Source: Eubacterium sp. (GTDB lineage: Bacteria; Bacillota; Clostridia; Oscillospirales; Acutalibacteraceae). From it: a DNA stretch of 64,000 nucleotides. Below are positions 28,061 through 38,014 of the stretch, one piece after another (within the stretch, counting starts at the first letter, position 1; every line of letters starts with the position of its first letter). The stretch is from NCBI GenBank assembly GCA_022511225.1, contig JAFLRZ010000009.1:1-64000 (forward strand). The letters are read 5' to 3'. Made by a program: the position numbers and the translations under genes. The notes under the pieces were generated by a model. The model made no database searches. It had not been told where the DNA came from and was given only the letters and a program-made list of their open reading frames with translations.

Positions 28061-28730
28061 CGTTGCAATAATACTTGGCGCCGGTGCAGGTACGCGAATG
28101 AAAGCGCAAAAAAGCAAGCTTCTGCTTGAAATCAACGGCACAACGGTTATCGAACGAACAGTACGCACCTTCAGCAGAATATCGGATATTGATGAAATTA
28201 TAGTAGTCTGCAGAGAGGCTGATTTAGATGCATATGAAGAGGTGCTTTCTTCATATGATATTTCGTACTGCTTCGGCGGTGAAACAAGACAGCAAAGCGT
28301 TTTTAACGCAGTTTCAACTATTGATGAAGCAAATCTCCTTATTATTCACGACGGTGCGAGACCGCTGATTACGGAAAAAGAAATACTTGATACTATAAAA
28401 ATTGCTGATGACAAGGGTTCAGCAGCAGTCGGAGTGCCCGTAAAGGATACTATAAAGGTTGTAGACAAGTACAATAAAATTATCGACACACCTGACAGGG
28501 ATTCTCTTATCTCAATAAGAACGCCTCAGATTTTCAGATTCGGTATCTATAAAAACGCATTTAAGCTTGCCACTGAGCAGGGTAAGGATTTTACGGATGA
28601 CTGCGGACTTGTTGAAAATCTCGGAATGCCTGTTTATACGGTAATCGGTGATTACGGTAATATCAAAATTACAACTCCTGAGGATATTTCTGTTGCAGAA
28701 AGCATACTTAAAATGCGAGGTGAAGAATAG
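28053..28730 (+). CDS. ispD: 2-C-methyl-D-erythritol 4-phosphate cytidylyltransferase
   Basis: [45 protein letters not shown]. Confidence 0.95.
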   Translation: MSNVAIILGAGAGTRMKAQKSKLLLEINGTTVIERTVRTFSRISDIDEIIVVCREADLDAYEEVLSSYDISYCFGGETRQQSVFNAVSTIDEANLLIIHDGARPLITEKEILDTIKIADDKGSAAVGVPVKDTIKVVDKYNKIIDTPDRDSLISIRTPQIFRFGIYKNAFKLATEQGKDFTDDCGLVENLGMPVYTVIGDYGNIKITTPEDISVAESILKMRGEE

Positions 28731-29203
28731 TGAGAATCGGACACGGTTATGACGTTCACAGACTTGTAGAGGGCAGGAAATGCATTATCGGCGGAGTAGA
28801 TATTCCGTGTGAGCTCGGTCTTTTGGGACATAGTGATGCCGACGTATTGCTTCATGCAATTTCGGATGCTCTTTTAGGTGCGGCGGCAATGGGCGATATC
28901 GGTCATCTTTTCCCCGATACTGATGATAAATTCAAAGGAGCAGACAGCCTGAAGCTTCTTGAAGAGGTTGTCCGTCAGCTTAATGTTAACGGCTATAAAA
29001 TCGTAAATATCGACTCAACCATAATAGCACAGGTGCCTAAAATGGCTCCTTATATTCCTGATATGAGAAAGAATATTGCCGCCTCCTGCAACGTTGATTT
29101 CGGCGACGTTTCAGTTAAAGCAACAACGGAGGAAAAGCTTGGCTTTACTGGAGCGAAAGAGGGTATCTCCGCCCACGCAGTCTGCCTGATAGAAAAAATA
29201 TGA
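28730..29203 (+). CDS. ispF: 2-C-methyl-D-erythritol 2,4-cyclodiphosphate synthase
   Basis: [50 protein letters not shown]. Confidence 0.97.
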   Translation: MRIGHGYDVHRLVEGRKCIIGGVDIPCELGLLGHSDADVLLHAISDALLGAAAMGDIGHLFPDTDDKFKGADSLKLLEEVVRQLNVNGYKIVNIDSTIIAQVPKMAPYIPDMRKNIAASCNVDFGDVSVKATTEEKLGFTGAKEGISAHAVCLIEKI

Positions 29204-29238
29204 AATCTGTACAATTTGTAAAAATAATGCCTCTCTAA

Positions 29239-29275
29239 AATAATGCCTCTCTATTGTCAGGGAGGTGTTATTTTT
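29239..29275 (+). terminator. Terminator downstream of ispF
   Basis: AATGCCTCTCT-attgtc-AGGGAGGTGTTATTTTTTT. Confidence 0.75.
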
Positions 29276-29365
29276 TTACTAATTAACACTAAATTTAATT
29301 TTTTTGTAATTATTTTAAAATAATTGTTTATTTTATTTAAAATATTTGCTATAATTATTTGAAAT

Positions 29366-30682
29366 ATGTTCAAACGAGGTGAGAGATTGAAAAAGTTTAG
29401 AATACCGATTATCATTCTATGTCTCTGCATTTTGCTCTCAGGATGCAGCTTTCGCCTCGCTTCCGTAGAGGATTTGATTTCACCCATATCTCCGAGCGGA
29501 GAGAATGCCGAGGTGCTTAAGGCGGTTGACAATTATTGCCGCAACGGCTACTCGCTTAAAGTCCCTTCAAGCGGAAAATATACAACCTCCTTCATTTACT
29601 ACGACCTTGACGGTGATAAGGAAAACGAAGCAATTTCCTTTTACGAGCCGTCAGATAAAAAGGGTACCGTTAATATGGCGGTCATAGAAAAGTCGAATGA
29701 CGGCTGGAAGGTAATCGAAAATATAGAGGGTGACGGCTCCGATATTATATCTATCGACTTCTGCGATCTTAATAATGACGCAAAAGAAGATATAATCGTC
29801 TGCTGGAGTATTATTTCAAAGTCAACTAACTACGGGCTTCGTGTGTACAGACAGTATCAAGACGATAAAGGCTGCCATCTTAAGGCGATGTCCTCGTCAA
29901 TAATCGCAGGCGATTTTATTTGTGCAGACGTCAATGACGATAAATTCAATGAGCTTTTAGTATTCAGACCGGGCAGCTCGTCATATTCTGCAAGAGCTGA
30001 GCTCTATTCGTTTAAGAAAAATTCAGCAATACTTATCTGTGAAACAAAGCTTGATTCCTCAATTATTTCTTTTGCCTCTCTCTCAGTCGGAAAAACCGAT
30101 CAGGGAACAAGCGTTTTTGCAGATGCCCTTAAGTCAGACGGAGAGTCTATGGTTACAGAGCTTATCTATTGGTCTGATTATTACGATTCAATCGTATCGC
30201 CGTTTTATGATTACGATACAGGCAAAACTGCTGACACTGCAAGAAGTAATCTGATTAAGTCACGTGATATAGATAACGATAAGGAAATTGAAATTCCGAC
30301 CTCATTAAAGGTTAAAAACCTACCCGACAGTCTTACTGCAGAAAATTGGAAAAGCTACAAAAACACGGTGCTTAACCACAAATGCTATTCCTATTCCTGC
30401 AAAAGAGATAAGTATATTATCGTTATTGATGACAAAGTCTTTTCAAAGCTGACTGTAAATTATGATGAGGACAACAGAGAGCTTATTGCAGTCAACACGA
30501 AAAATAAAAAGGAATGTTTCAGAATAAAAACAGTCCTCAGCGCAGATTTTGACAGCACTTTATATCCTGATTATACACGCATTTTTGCCGATTCAGGTCT
30601 TGTATATCTTGCCTCGGTAAATGAAAAATCAGGCATAACGGTTACAATTGATAAATTAAAATCCATGATAAAATCATATTAG
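29366..30682 (+). CDS. Lipoprotein with FG-GAP/VCBS-like repeats
   Basis: Lipobox ILLSGCSF; acidic D-rich repeats YDLDGDKENEAISF, CDLNNDAKEDIIV, DVNDDKFNELLVF. A TTG at 29387 is a plausible alternative start. Confidence 0.75.
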   Translation: MFKRGERLKKFRIPIIILCLCILLSGCSFRLASVEDLISPISPSGENAEVLKAVDNYCRNGYSLKVPSSGKYTTSFIYYDLDGDKENEAISFYEPSDKKGTVNMAVIEKSNDGWKVIENIEGDGSDIISIDFCDLNNDAKEDIIVCWSIISKSTNYGLRVYRQYQDDKGCHLKAMSSSIIAGDFICADVNDDKFNELLVFRPGSSSYSARAELYSFKKNSAILICETKLDSSIISFASLSVGKTDQGTSVFADALKSDGESMVTELIYWSDYYDSIVSPFYDYDTGKTADTARSNLIKSRDIDNDKEIEIPTSLKVKNLPDSLTAENWKSYKNTVLNHKCYSYSCKRDKYIIVIDDKVFSKLTVNYDEDNRELIAVNTKNKKECFRIKTVLSADFDSTLYPDYTRIFADSGLVYLASVNEKSGITVTIDKLKSMIKSY

Positions 30683-30707
30683 CAAATCACTTTTAGGAGG
30701 AAATAGT

Positions 30708-31421
30708 ATGAAAAAGGTCTTAGTTGCAGAGGATGAAGAGTCAATCCGCGAGTTTATAGTCATAAACCTTACAAGAAGCGGCTACGAAGTTGAACAGGCT
30801 GAAAACGGTGTAGTTGCTCTTGAAAAATTCCGTAAGGATGAAAACGGATTTGACATTGCAATTCTCGACATAATGATGCCTGAGCTTGACGGACTTGCTG
30901 TTTGCAAGGAGCTTCGTAAGCATTCTGCAGATCTCGGAATTATTATGCTCAGTGCCAAAACTCAGGAAATGGACAAGGTTACGGGACTTCTCTTCGGTGC
31001 AGACGATTACGTTACAAAGCCGTTTTCACCAAGTGAGCTTATGGCAAGAGTTGATGCCGTGTACCGCCGAGTAGAAATGACCAGAGGCTTCAGGAAGAAT
31101 GACACTACAGGCGACAGTATCGTTCTTGATGAGTTTGAACTTAATCTTCGCAACAGAACTCTTTCAAAAAATAACGAGCTTATTGAGCTTACTCAGGTAG
31201 AGTTTCAGATTATCGAATACTTCTTCAGAAATCCGAATGCTGCACTTTCAAGAAGTGATATTCTTAAAACCGTATGGGGTGCAAATTATTTCGGTGATGA
31301 AAAGATTGTCGACGTAAACGTTCGCAGACTTCGTATGAAGATAGAAGAAAACCCGTCAAATCCTACAAGGCTTATCACTATCTGGGGTCTTGGATATAAG
31401 TGGGCAACAAATAATCAGTAA
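30708..31421 (+). CDS. OmpR/PhoB-family response regulator
   Basis: KKVLVAEDEESIREFI..DIAILDIMMPELDGL..GADDYVTKPFSPSEL; C-terminal winged helix. Confidence 0.96.
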   Translation: MKKVLVAEDEESIREFIVINLTRSGYEVEQAENGVVALEKFRKDENGFDIAILDIMMPELDGLAVCKELRKHSADLGIIMLSAKTQEMDKVTGLLFGADDYVTKPFSPSELMARVDAVYRRVEMTRGFRKNDTTGDSIVLDEFELNLRNRTLSKNNELIELTQVEFQIIEYFFRNPNAALSRSDILKTVWGANYFGDEKIVDVNVRRLRMKIEENPSNPTRLITIWGLGYKWATNNQ

Positions 31422-31451
31422 GAATAATGTATTAATCAGTAAGGAAAATCT

Positions 31452-32981
31452 ATGAAAAAGCTGTTTAAGGAAAAATTGCATATTCCGCGAATAGAGGGTA
31501 TTACACTTCGCTGGCTCATAAACATTATAGGTGTAATTACAATATTCTTTATCATAGTTTTCATCATTGCCTGTTCATCAATCAAAAATCACTATTATTC
31601 AAGCGTTGAAAGTATGCTTTCATCGGGTATATCAAGCACTGCAGTGAGCTACTTTTCCTCAAATTTAGAGGAGGGTGTTTCGTTAGAGCAGTCAGCCGCC
31701 GATTTTCTTGACAGCTTTAGCTATAAAGAAAAAACGACCACTTGGATTATCGACAGTAACGGTGAAGTAATCCTGTCCTCAAGCGGCTTTGGGGTAAAAA
31801 AGCAGGAAATACCCGATTATCAGATGGCGCTTGTTGATGAAAATAATTTTGCAAGGTATGTCGGCAAGCTTGAAAGCGGTGAAAAGGTGATGTCTGTATG
31901 CCGCATCATCAAGGATAAGCAAAACGATATCGCAGGTGCCGTCAGAGTTATGACCTCTCTTGAACAGCTTGACAGCCAGATCGTTAAAGTCGTCGTCATA
32001 ATTTTCTTTGGAATGCTTATTGTGTTTTTGATAATTCTGTTCTCAAATCTGTTCTTTATCCGTTCAATTATTTTCCCGATTCAGGAAATAAATGACACTA
32101 CGAAGAAGATTGCTCAAGGCGACTATTCAGCAAGAATTGAGAAAAAATATAACGATGAAATCGGTAATCTTTGCGACTCTATAAATAAAATGGCAGAGGA
32201 AATATCGACTACCGATAAAATGAAAAACGATTTCGTATCAACTATTTCACACGAGCTTCGCACTCCGCTTACGTCAATCAAGGGCTGGGGTGAAACACTG
32301 TTTTACAGCGCGGACGGAGTTGACGAGGTTACAAGAAAAGGTCTTGAAATTATAGTAAAGGAAGCCGGCAGACTTGAAGGCTTTGTTGAGGAGCTTCTCG
32401 ACTTCTCAAGGCTTCAAAGCGGCAGAATGAAACTTAATCTTGCTAAAGCGGATATTTTTGCAGAGCTTGATGAAACCGTGTTCACCTTCCGCGAAAGAGC
32501 TATGCGAGAGGGAATAGAGGTTAAATACAGTATTCCCGAAGTGCCTGCAATTGCAGATGCTGACGCTAACAGGCTTAAGCAGGTATTTATGAATATTCTT
32601 GATAATGCGCTCAAATATTCAAGAGCAGCAGGCAAAATATTCGTCAAGGCTTCATTTACCAAGCTTGAAAACAGAGATTATATCTCTATCGCAATTGCCG
32701 ATCAGGGATGCGGTATCAGTAAAGAGGATTTGCCTCACGTTAAGGATAAATTTTATAAAGCAAACGTTTCTGTTCGCGGTTCAGGTATTGGACTTGCAGT
32801 TACTAACGAGATTATCAATCTTCACAACGGCAAGCTTGAAATCGACAGCGAGGAGGGTAAGGGTACTTTGGTTACGATATACCTTCCCGTTGATAATTCT
32901 CCGAGCGAAAATGAGCTTCAGGAAATTTCAGATAACCAAGAAATTAAAGAAGAAATGGGTTTAGGTACAAATAATGAGTGA
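31452..32981 (+). CDS. Sensor histidine kinase (HAMP, HisKA, HATPase)
   Basis: FVSTISHELRTPLTSIKGWGETL; ADANRLKQVFMNILDNALKYS; GSGIGLAVTNEI. Confidence 0.96.
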   Translation: MKKLFKEKLHIPRIEGITLRWLINIIGVITIFFIIVFIIACSSIKNHYYSSVESMLSSGISSTAVSYFSSNLEEGVSLEQSAADFLDSFSYKEKTTTWIIDSNGEVILSSSGFGVKKQEIPDYQMALVDENNFARYVGKLESGEKVMSVCRIIKDKQNDIAGAVRVMTSLEQLDSQIVKVVVIIFFGMLIVFLIILFSNLFFIRSIIFPIQEINDTTKKIAQGDYSARIEKKYNDEIGNLCDSINKMAEEISTTDKMKNDFVSTISHELRTPLTSIKGWGETLFYSADGVDEVTRKGLEIIVKEAGRLEGFVEELLDFSRLQSGRMKLNLAKADIFAELDETVFTFRERAMREGIEVKYSIPEVPAIADADANRLKQVFMNILDNALKYSRAAGKIFVKASFTKLENRDYISIAIADQGCGISKEDLPHVKDKFYKANVSVRGSGIGLAVTNEIINLHNGKLEIDSEEGKGTLVTIYLPVDNSPSENELQEISDNQEIKEEMGLGTNNE

Positions 32982-33945
32982 TAAGAAAATACATAAAACT
33001 TCTATAGGCGGTCAGGCACTTATCGAGGGAGTAATGATGCAGGGACCAAAGGGTGTAGCAACTGCAGTCAGAAAGACTGACGGCGAAATATTAGTTGAGC
33101 ATCACGAAATTTCACACCTCAGGGATAAGAGCAAATTTTTCAAAATACCGCTTATCCGCGGAATAGTCGGCTTTATAGATTCAATGCTTTTAGGCTACAA
33201 GATGCTGATGTATTCTGCCGAAAAGTCAGGTATGGAGGATCTCGAGGACGTCGAGATGAATAAGTTTGAAAAATGGCTTACCGATAAGCTTGGCGATAAG
33301 TTTATGGACATCATAATGTTTATCGGCACAATTCTCGGCTTTGCACTTGCCTTTGTAATCTTTTTCTATCTCCCTGTTCTTGCGTTTAATCTGCTTAATA
33401 AGTGGGCAGACGGTGCGCTTACACCATGGCAGGGCACAATCGAGGGTGTTATTAAAATAGCCATTTTTGTTATCTACATGCTCCTTGTCAGCAATATGAA
33501 GGATATCAAAAGAACGTTCAAGTATCACGGTGCAGAGCATAAGTCAATTGCTTGCTATGAGGCAGGTATGGAGCTTACTGTCGAAAACGTAAAAAAATGC
33601 TCACGCTTTCACCCAAGATGCGGAACTTCATTCATATTCGTAATGCTCATTTTAAGTATTGTTCTGAGCACTGTCCTTTCAAAAATATTTCCTGCTATTG
33701 CGCAGGTAAGAGTGCTCTGGATGCTCCTCAAATTAGCATTTATTCCTCTCGTAATGGGACTCGGCTATGAGTTTATAAAATACGCAGGCAGGCACGATAA
33801 TATACTTGTAAAGATACTGTCTGCGCCGGGGCTCTGGATGCAGAGAATTACTACAAAGGAGCCTGAAGACGATATTATCGAGGTCGGTATAGAGTCATTA
33901 AAAGCAGTAATGACAGATAATCCCGAGGATGATGAGATAGTATGA
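32974..33945 (+). CDS. yqhQ: DUF1385 family membrane protein (YqhQ-like)
   Basis: GGQALIEGVMMQGPKGVATAVRK; YHGAEHKSIACYEAG; RFHPRCGTSFIF. Confidence 0.93.
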   Translation: MSDKKIHKTSIGGQALIEGVMMQGPKGVATAVRKTDGEILVEHHEISHLRDKSKFFKIPLIRGIVGFIDSMLLGYKMLMYSAEKSGMEDLEDVEMNKFEKWLTDKLGDKFMDIIMFIGTILGFALAFVIFFYLPVLAFNLLNKWADGALTPWQGTIEGVIKIAIFVIYMLLVSNMKDIKRTFKYHGAEHKSIACYEAGMELTVENVKKCSRFHPRCGTSFIFVMLILSIVLSTVLSKIFPAIAQVRVLWMLLKLAFIPLVMGLGYEFIKYAGRHDNILVKILSAPGLWMQRITTKEPEDDIIEVGIESLKAVMTDNPEDDEIV

Positions 33946-34769
33946 TCCTCGCTGACGCTTATACCTATGCACTCGATTATCTTAATAGAAATAATATCGA
34001 CGAAGCAGATTTCAAATCACTTTGCCTCTGCTCTCACCTCGCCGGTATGAAAAACAGCCAATTTCGATTTCATAAGAATGACGAAGTATCGAAAGCAGAA
34101 CTTGACAATATGCTTTCAAGACTAAAAAAAGGCGAGCCGCTTCAGTACGTTCTCGGCAAATGGGATTTTTATGAAAGTGAATTTTACGTAGGCAATGGCG
34201 TACTTATTCCACGTCCTGAAACTGAGGAGCTTGTGGAGCTTGCAGTAAGCTATATCAAAACGCTTAAAAAGTGCACTGTTTATGACCTTTGCGCAGGAAG
34301 CGGGTGTATCGGCTTAAGCATTGCCAAGGCTTGCCCGAATGCAAAGATAATTCTTATCGAAAAGAGCATTGACGCATTTTTCTACCTTAAAGAAAATGCA
34401 GAGGGCATACCAAATGCTCATATTGTATTAGACGATATAAATAATTCAGACGGCTTTGAACAGGCAGACGTCATAATTTCAAATCCGCCTTATATAAAAT
34501 CTGATGATATTGCCGAGCTTCAAAACGAAGTTCATTTCGAGCCTGAGCTTGCGCTTGACGGCGGAGCTGACGGTCTTGATTTTTACAGAATTATAAATGA
34601 TAAGTGGTCACCGCTTCTGAAGAGCGGCGGAAGACTTTTCCTTGAAATCGGAAACGAGCAGGGAAAAGATATTATTAATGTTTTAAATAATTATAAAGAT
34701 ATTGAAGTAATCAAAGATATGTACGGCAATGATAGGATGGTTATTGCAGAAGGAGTTAATTATGGGTAG
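33942..34769 (+). CDS. prmC: Peptide chain release factor N5-glutamine methyltransferase
   Basis: GVLIPRPETEELVE; YDLCAGSGCIGLSIAKACP; DVIISNPPYIKSDDI. Confidence 0.94.
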   Translation: MILADAYTYALDYLNRNNIDEADFKSLCLCSHLAGMKNSQFRFHKNDEVSKAELDNMLSRLKKGEPLQYVLGKWDFYESEFYVGNGVLIPRPETEELVELAVSYIKTLKKCTVYDLCAGSGCIGLSIAKACPNAKIILIEKSIDAFFYLKENAEGIPNAHIVLDDINNSDGFEQADVIISNPPYIKSDDIAELQNEVHFEPELALDGGADGLDFYRIINDKWSPLLKSGGRLFLEIGNEQGKDIINVLNNYKDIEVIKDMYGNDRMVIAEGVNYG

Positions 34770-35442
34770 TTTGATAAGCTTAATCAGAAGCGGAGATTAT
34801 CAGTCCGCAATTCTATACGTTGCATCATCGGCATTCGTAGTATTCTGCTGTCTGCCGATTCACGAGCTTGCGCACGCGTATGTTGCCAACAAATTAGGTG
34901 ATGATACTGCAAGACTTAAGGGCAGATTAACCATTAATCCTTTTGCACATCTCGATATATTCGGCACGATTATGATATTCTTATTCGGTATAGGCTATGC
35001 AAAGCCTGTTCCCGTTAATCCGGCAAGATTAAAGCACCCGAGAAGAGATATGGCTCTCATTTCGCTTGCAGGACCTGTTTCGAATCTGCTTATGGCGTTT
35101 ATTTCAGTTTCTATCAGCTACGCAATAGTTTTTTTCAGCAATAATGTGACCAATGTTGCATGGGTTCTTCATACGTTTTTCTACATCGCAGCATCGGTCA
35201 ACGCTACACTTGCAATATTTAATTTTCTGCCAATTCCGCCCCTTGACGGCTCAAAGATTTTCTCGGCAATTCTGCCTGATAAAATATATTTCAAAATAAT
35301 GGCATATGACAGATATATTATGATAGGCTTAATGGTGCTTCTCTTTACCGGAGTGCTTGACGGCGTAATCTCATTCTTATCACAAATAATGCTTGGTCTT
35401 GTTTCTATTATTCCTAGTCTGATTTTCGGAGGGTTAGGTTAA
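34762..35442 (+). CDS. M50 site-2 protease family membrane protein
   Basis: LPIHELAHAYVANKLGDDTARLKGRLTINPFAHLD; FLPIPPLDGSKIF. Start placed at the ATG at 34762 (SD AAGGAG). Confidence 0.93.
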   Translation: MGSLISLIRSGDYQSAILYVASSAFVVFCCLPIHELAHAYVANKLGDDTARLKGRLTINPFAHLDIFGTIMIFLFGIGYAKPVPVNPARLKHPRRDMALISLAGPVSNLLMAFISVSISYAIVFFSNNVTNVAWVLHTFFYIAASVNATLAIFNFLPIPPLDGSKIFSAILPDKIYFKIMAYDRYIMIGLMVLLFTGVLDGVISFLSQIMLGLVSIIPSLIFGGLG

Positions 35443-36164
35443 TGGAAAAAATTAATTATAAGATAGATGTATTTGAAGGTCCTATGGATCTGCTTTTGCA
35501 TCTTATTTCAAAGCATAAAATTAATATTAACGATATCCCGATTGTTGAGCTCGTAAACCAGTACGTCGAATACGTAAGGCAGATGCAGGAGCAGGATTTC
35601 GACGTCGCAGGTGAATTTCTTGATATGGCTGCAAGGCTTATTTACATCAAGACCGTTTCACTTCTTCCAAAGCACGAGGAAGCCGAGATACTCAAAAAAG
35701 AGCTTATAGGCGAGCTTATCGAATATCGTGACTGCAAGATTATGGCAAAGAAGCTTTCCGAGCAGACTGACGGCTTCAACCGTTTCGTACGTCCTGCACA
35801 GGAGGGTATAATCAATTACGATTACGAGCGTTTTCACGAGGGCGAGGAGCTTCTTAATGCATACATAAGCGCAGCAGGCAGGGGCAGAAGAAAGTTGCCG
35901 CCGCCTCTTGACAGCTTCAAGGTTATCGTTGCAAAAAAATTCGTAGCCGTTGCTACCAAGGTCAATACAGTTTTGCGAAAGCTGTGGGGTGGCAAAAAGG
36001 TTAAATTCCTGTCACTCTTCACTGATGCGCAGACAAAGAGCGATATGGTCGCAACATTCCTTGCAGTGCTTGAGCTTGCAAAAAACAAGAGAATTACTAT
36101 TGACGGAGAAATGAGTAATCCGTCAGTGCAGATTTCAAAAGAGGTAAATGATGTTGAACAGTAA
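35442..36164 (+). CDS. scpA: Segregation and condensation protein A
   Basis: YKIDVFEGPMDLLLHLISKHKININDIPIVELVNQYVEY. Confidence 0.95.
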   Translation: MEKINYKIDVFEGPMDLLLHLISKHKININDIPIVELVNQYVEYVRQMQEQDFDVAGEFLDMAARLIYIKTVSLLPKHEEAEILKKELIGELIEYRDCKIMAKKLSEQTDGFNRFVRPAQEGIINYDYERFHEGEELLNAYISAAGRGRRKLPPPLDSFKVIVAKKFVAVATKVNTVLRKLWGGKKVKFLSLFTDAQTKSDMVATFLAVLELAKNKRITIDGEMSNPSVQISKEVNDVEQ

Positions 36165-36744
36165 TAAGCTTTTATCGGCAATCGAGGCAATGCTTTTTGC
36201 AGCAGGTGACGCTGTTGACCCTGCAAGGCTTGCCGAGGCGCTTGATATTGACGTTGAAGATGTTATAAAAATGCTTGCCTATCTTCAGGATACGTACGAA
36301 GAACGAAACGGCGGACTTCGTATAATCCGTATTGACGGCAAATATCAAATTTGCACGAGAGAGGAATTTGGTGACGAGGTAAGAGCACTTCTTGAAATCA
36401 AGAAGAATACTCCGCTCAGTCAGGCAGCATTTGAGGTGCTTGCAATAGTTGCCTACAATAAAACTGTTACGCGTTCCTTTATTGAGCAGATAAGGGGAGT
36501 TGATTGCAGCGGACCTGTAGCAAGCCTTGTTCAAAAGGGTCTTATTGAGGAAAAAGGCAGACTTGATTTGCCAGGCAGACCTCTTGTATACGGCACTACA
36601 GACAGATTCCTCAGATGCTTTTCACTGAATAGCCTTGAGGATTTGCCTGAGCTTCCGGAGGAGGAGCAGAAAAACGACAGCCAGACTTCTCTTTTTGAGG
36701 ATGAAAAAAAGGATAGTGATGAGGCTAAGGAGGTAGAGGAATAA
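36148..36744 (+). CDS. scpB: Segregation and condensation protein B
   Basis: AIEAMLFAAGDAVDPARLAEALD; LEVLAIVAYNKTVTRSFIEQIRGVDC-type motif. Confidence 0.95.
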   Translation: MMLNSNKLLSAIEAMLFAAGDAVDPARLAEALDIDVEDVIKMLAYLQDTYEERNGGLRIIRIDGKYQICTREEFGDEVRALLEIKKNTPLSQAAFEVLAIVAYNKTVTRSFIEQIRGVDCSGPVASLVQKGLIEEKGRLDLPGRPLVYGTTDRFLRCFSLNSLEDLPELPEEEQKNDSQTSLFEDEKKDSDEAKEVEE

Positions 36745-37553
36745 TGACAGTGTTCTTAATCATTCTTGCCATTATCGTTGTTCTTACTACTCTGCTTCTT
36801 AATCTTTCAGCCACCTTTACCGTCATATATGAAAACGGCTGGAAAACAAATCTGAGCGTTCTCTTTTATAATAAAGATATCGAACTCTCAAAGCTCCTGT
36901 CATTCGTTATGTTTCCTGAGAAAAAATCAGAAGAAGTTATAGAAAACAACGAAAACAAGAAAAAGGAAAAACAAACAAAAAAGAAAACAGAAAAGATAAC
37001 AGAAAAGAAAACGGAAGAGCCTGATATTCCTATCACCGAGAAAGTATCAAAGTCTGATGCCCAACCGAATGACGAAGCAGACGAAACGGATAAAAAAGAA
37101 ACCGAGAGCAATATAGAAGATGAATCAAAAAAGCCTGCTAAGCCTAATCCAATCTTAAAAATCTGGAATGAAGAGGGCGTTGTCGGAATCCTTTCGCTTT
37201 TCTCAAATGCTCTCGAATCTGTAAATTCTGCAATATTAACTTTTTTTAGGGGTTTACATATTCACTCACTTTATGTTATGATAATAGTCGGTGGCGGAGA
37301 TGCCGCAACGATTGCCCATAAGTACGGCAAGCTTTGCAGCTATTATTATCCCGTCAAAGGTGTTATATTAAACGGTATGAAGGTTGATAAATACGATGAT
37401 TATATTCAACCTGACTTTATCGCTGATAAAACTGAATTTGAAATGCAGCTTATCGCAAGCCTGAGTGTCGGACTGCTTCTTAGAATGGTACTTAAGGCAG
37501 GCATAGTATTTCTTACAAATATAATTAAAAATAAAAAATCAAAATCAAAATAA
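36744..37553 (+). CDS. DUF2953-type membrane-associated protein
   Basis: N-terminal TM, low-complexity K/E-rich middle, GGGDAATIAHKYGKLCSYYYP typical of spore-former DUF2953 proteins downstream of scpB. Confidence 0.75.
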   Translation: MTVFLIILAIIVVLTTLLLNLSATFTVIYENGWKTNLSVLFYNKDIELSKLLSFVMFPEKKSEEVIENNENKKKEKQTKKKTEKITEKKTEEPDIPITEKVSKSDAQPNDEADETDKKETESNIEDESKKPAKPNPILKIWNEEGVVGILSLFSNALESVNSAILTFFRGLHIHSLYVMIIVGGGDAATIAHKYGKLCSYYYPVKGVILNGMKVDKYDDYIQPDFIADKTEFEMQLIASLSVGLLLRMVLKAGIVFLTNIIKNKKSKSK

Positions 37554-37570
37554 ATTAGGGGGATTATAAA

Positions 37571-37966
37571 ATGAAGGAAACTCCGGTAAACAGAATAATG
37601 GAAAGCACACTCGAAAGAATGCGTGAAATGGTTGACACTTCAACTATTATAGGCGAGCCTATCACAACAGGCGGCACGACTCTTATTCCTGTGTCAAAGA
37701 TTTCATACGGCTTCACCTCAGGCGGTACAGACCTTCCGTCAAAGAGCAACGCTGAGCTTTTCGGCGGCGGTGGCGGCGGTGGTATCACCATTACTCCCGT
37801 TGCATTTATCGTTATCGAAAACGGCAAGAGCAGAATGATGCAGATTAATAATTACACCTCATCTGCTGATCGTGCTATCGCAATGATTCCTGAGCTTGTT
37901 GATAAGGTAACAGAGCTTCTTAAGGCAGATAAAAAGACTGAGGACGAAGCTCAGCCAACAGAATAA
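37571..37966 (+). CDS. GerW/YtfJ family sporulation protein
   Basis: TIIGEPITTGGTTLIPVSKISYGFTSGG...GGGGGGGITITPVAFIVIENG. Confidence 0.93.
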   Translation: MKETPVNRIMESTLERMREMVDTSTIIGEPITTGGTTLIPVSKISYGFTSGGTDLPSKSNAELFGGGGGGGITITPVAFIVIENGKSRMMQINNYTSSADRAIAMIPELVDKVTELLKADKKTEDEAQPTE

Positions 37967-38014
37967 GTATTATAATTTTTAATCACCTGCATATTATTAT
38001 GTGGGTGATTTATT

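Noticed and set aside
35834-36226. 130-aa minus-strand ORF over scpA/scpB
   Set aside because: Shadow ORF opposite strongly supported coding sequence.
36940-37140. Lys/Glu-rich repeat-looking stretch (possible tandem repeat)
   Set aside because: In-frame low-complexity linker of the DUF2953 protein; no exact repeat unit.
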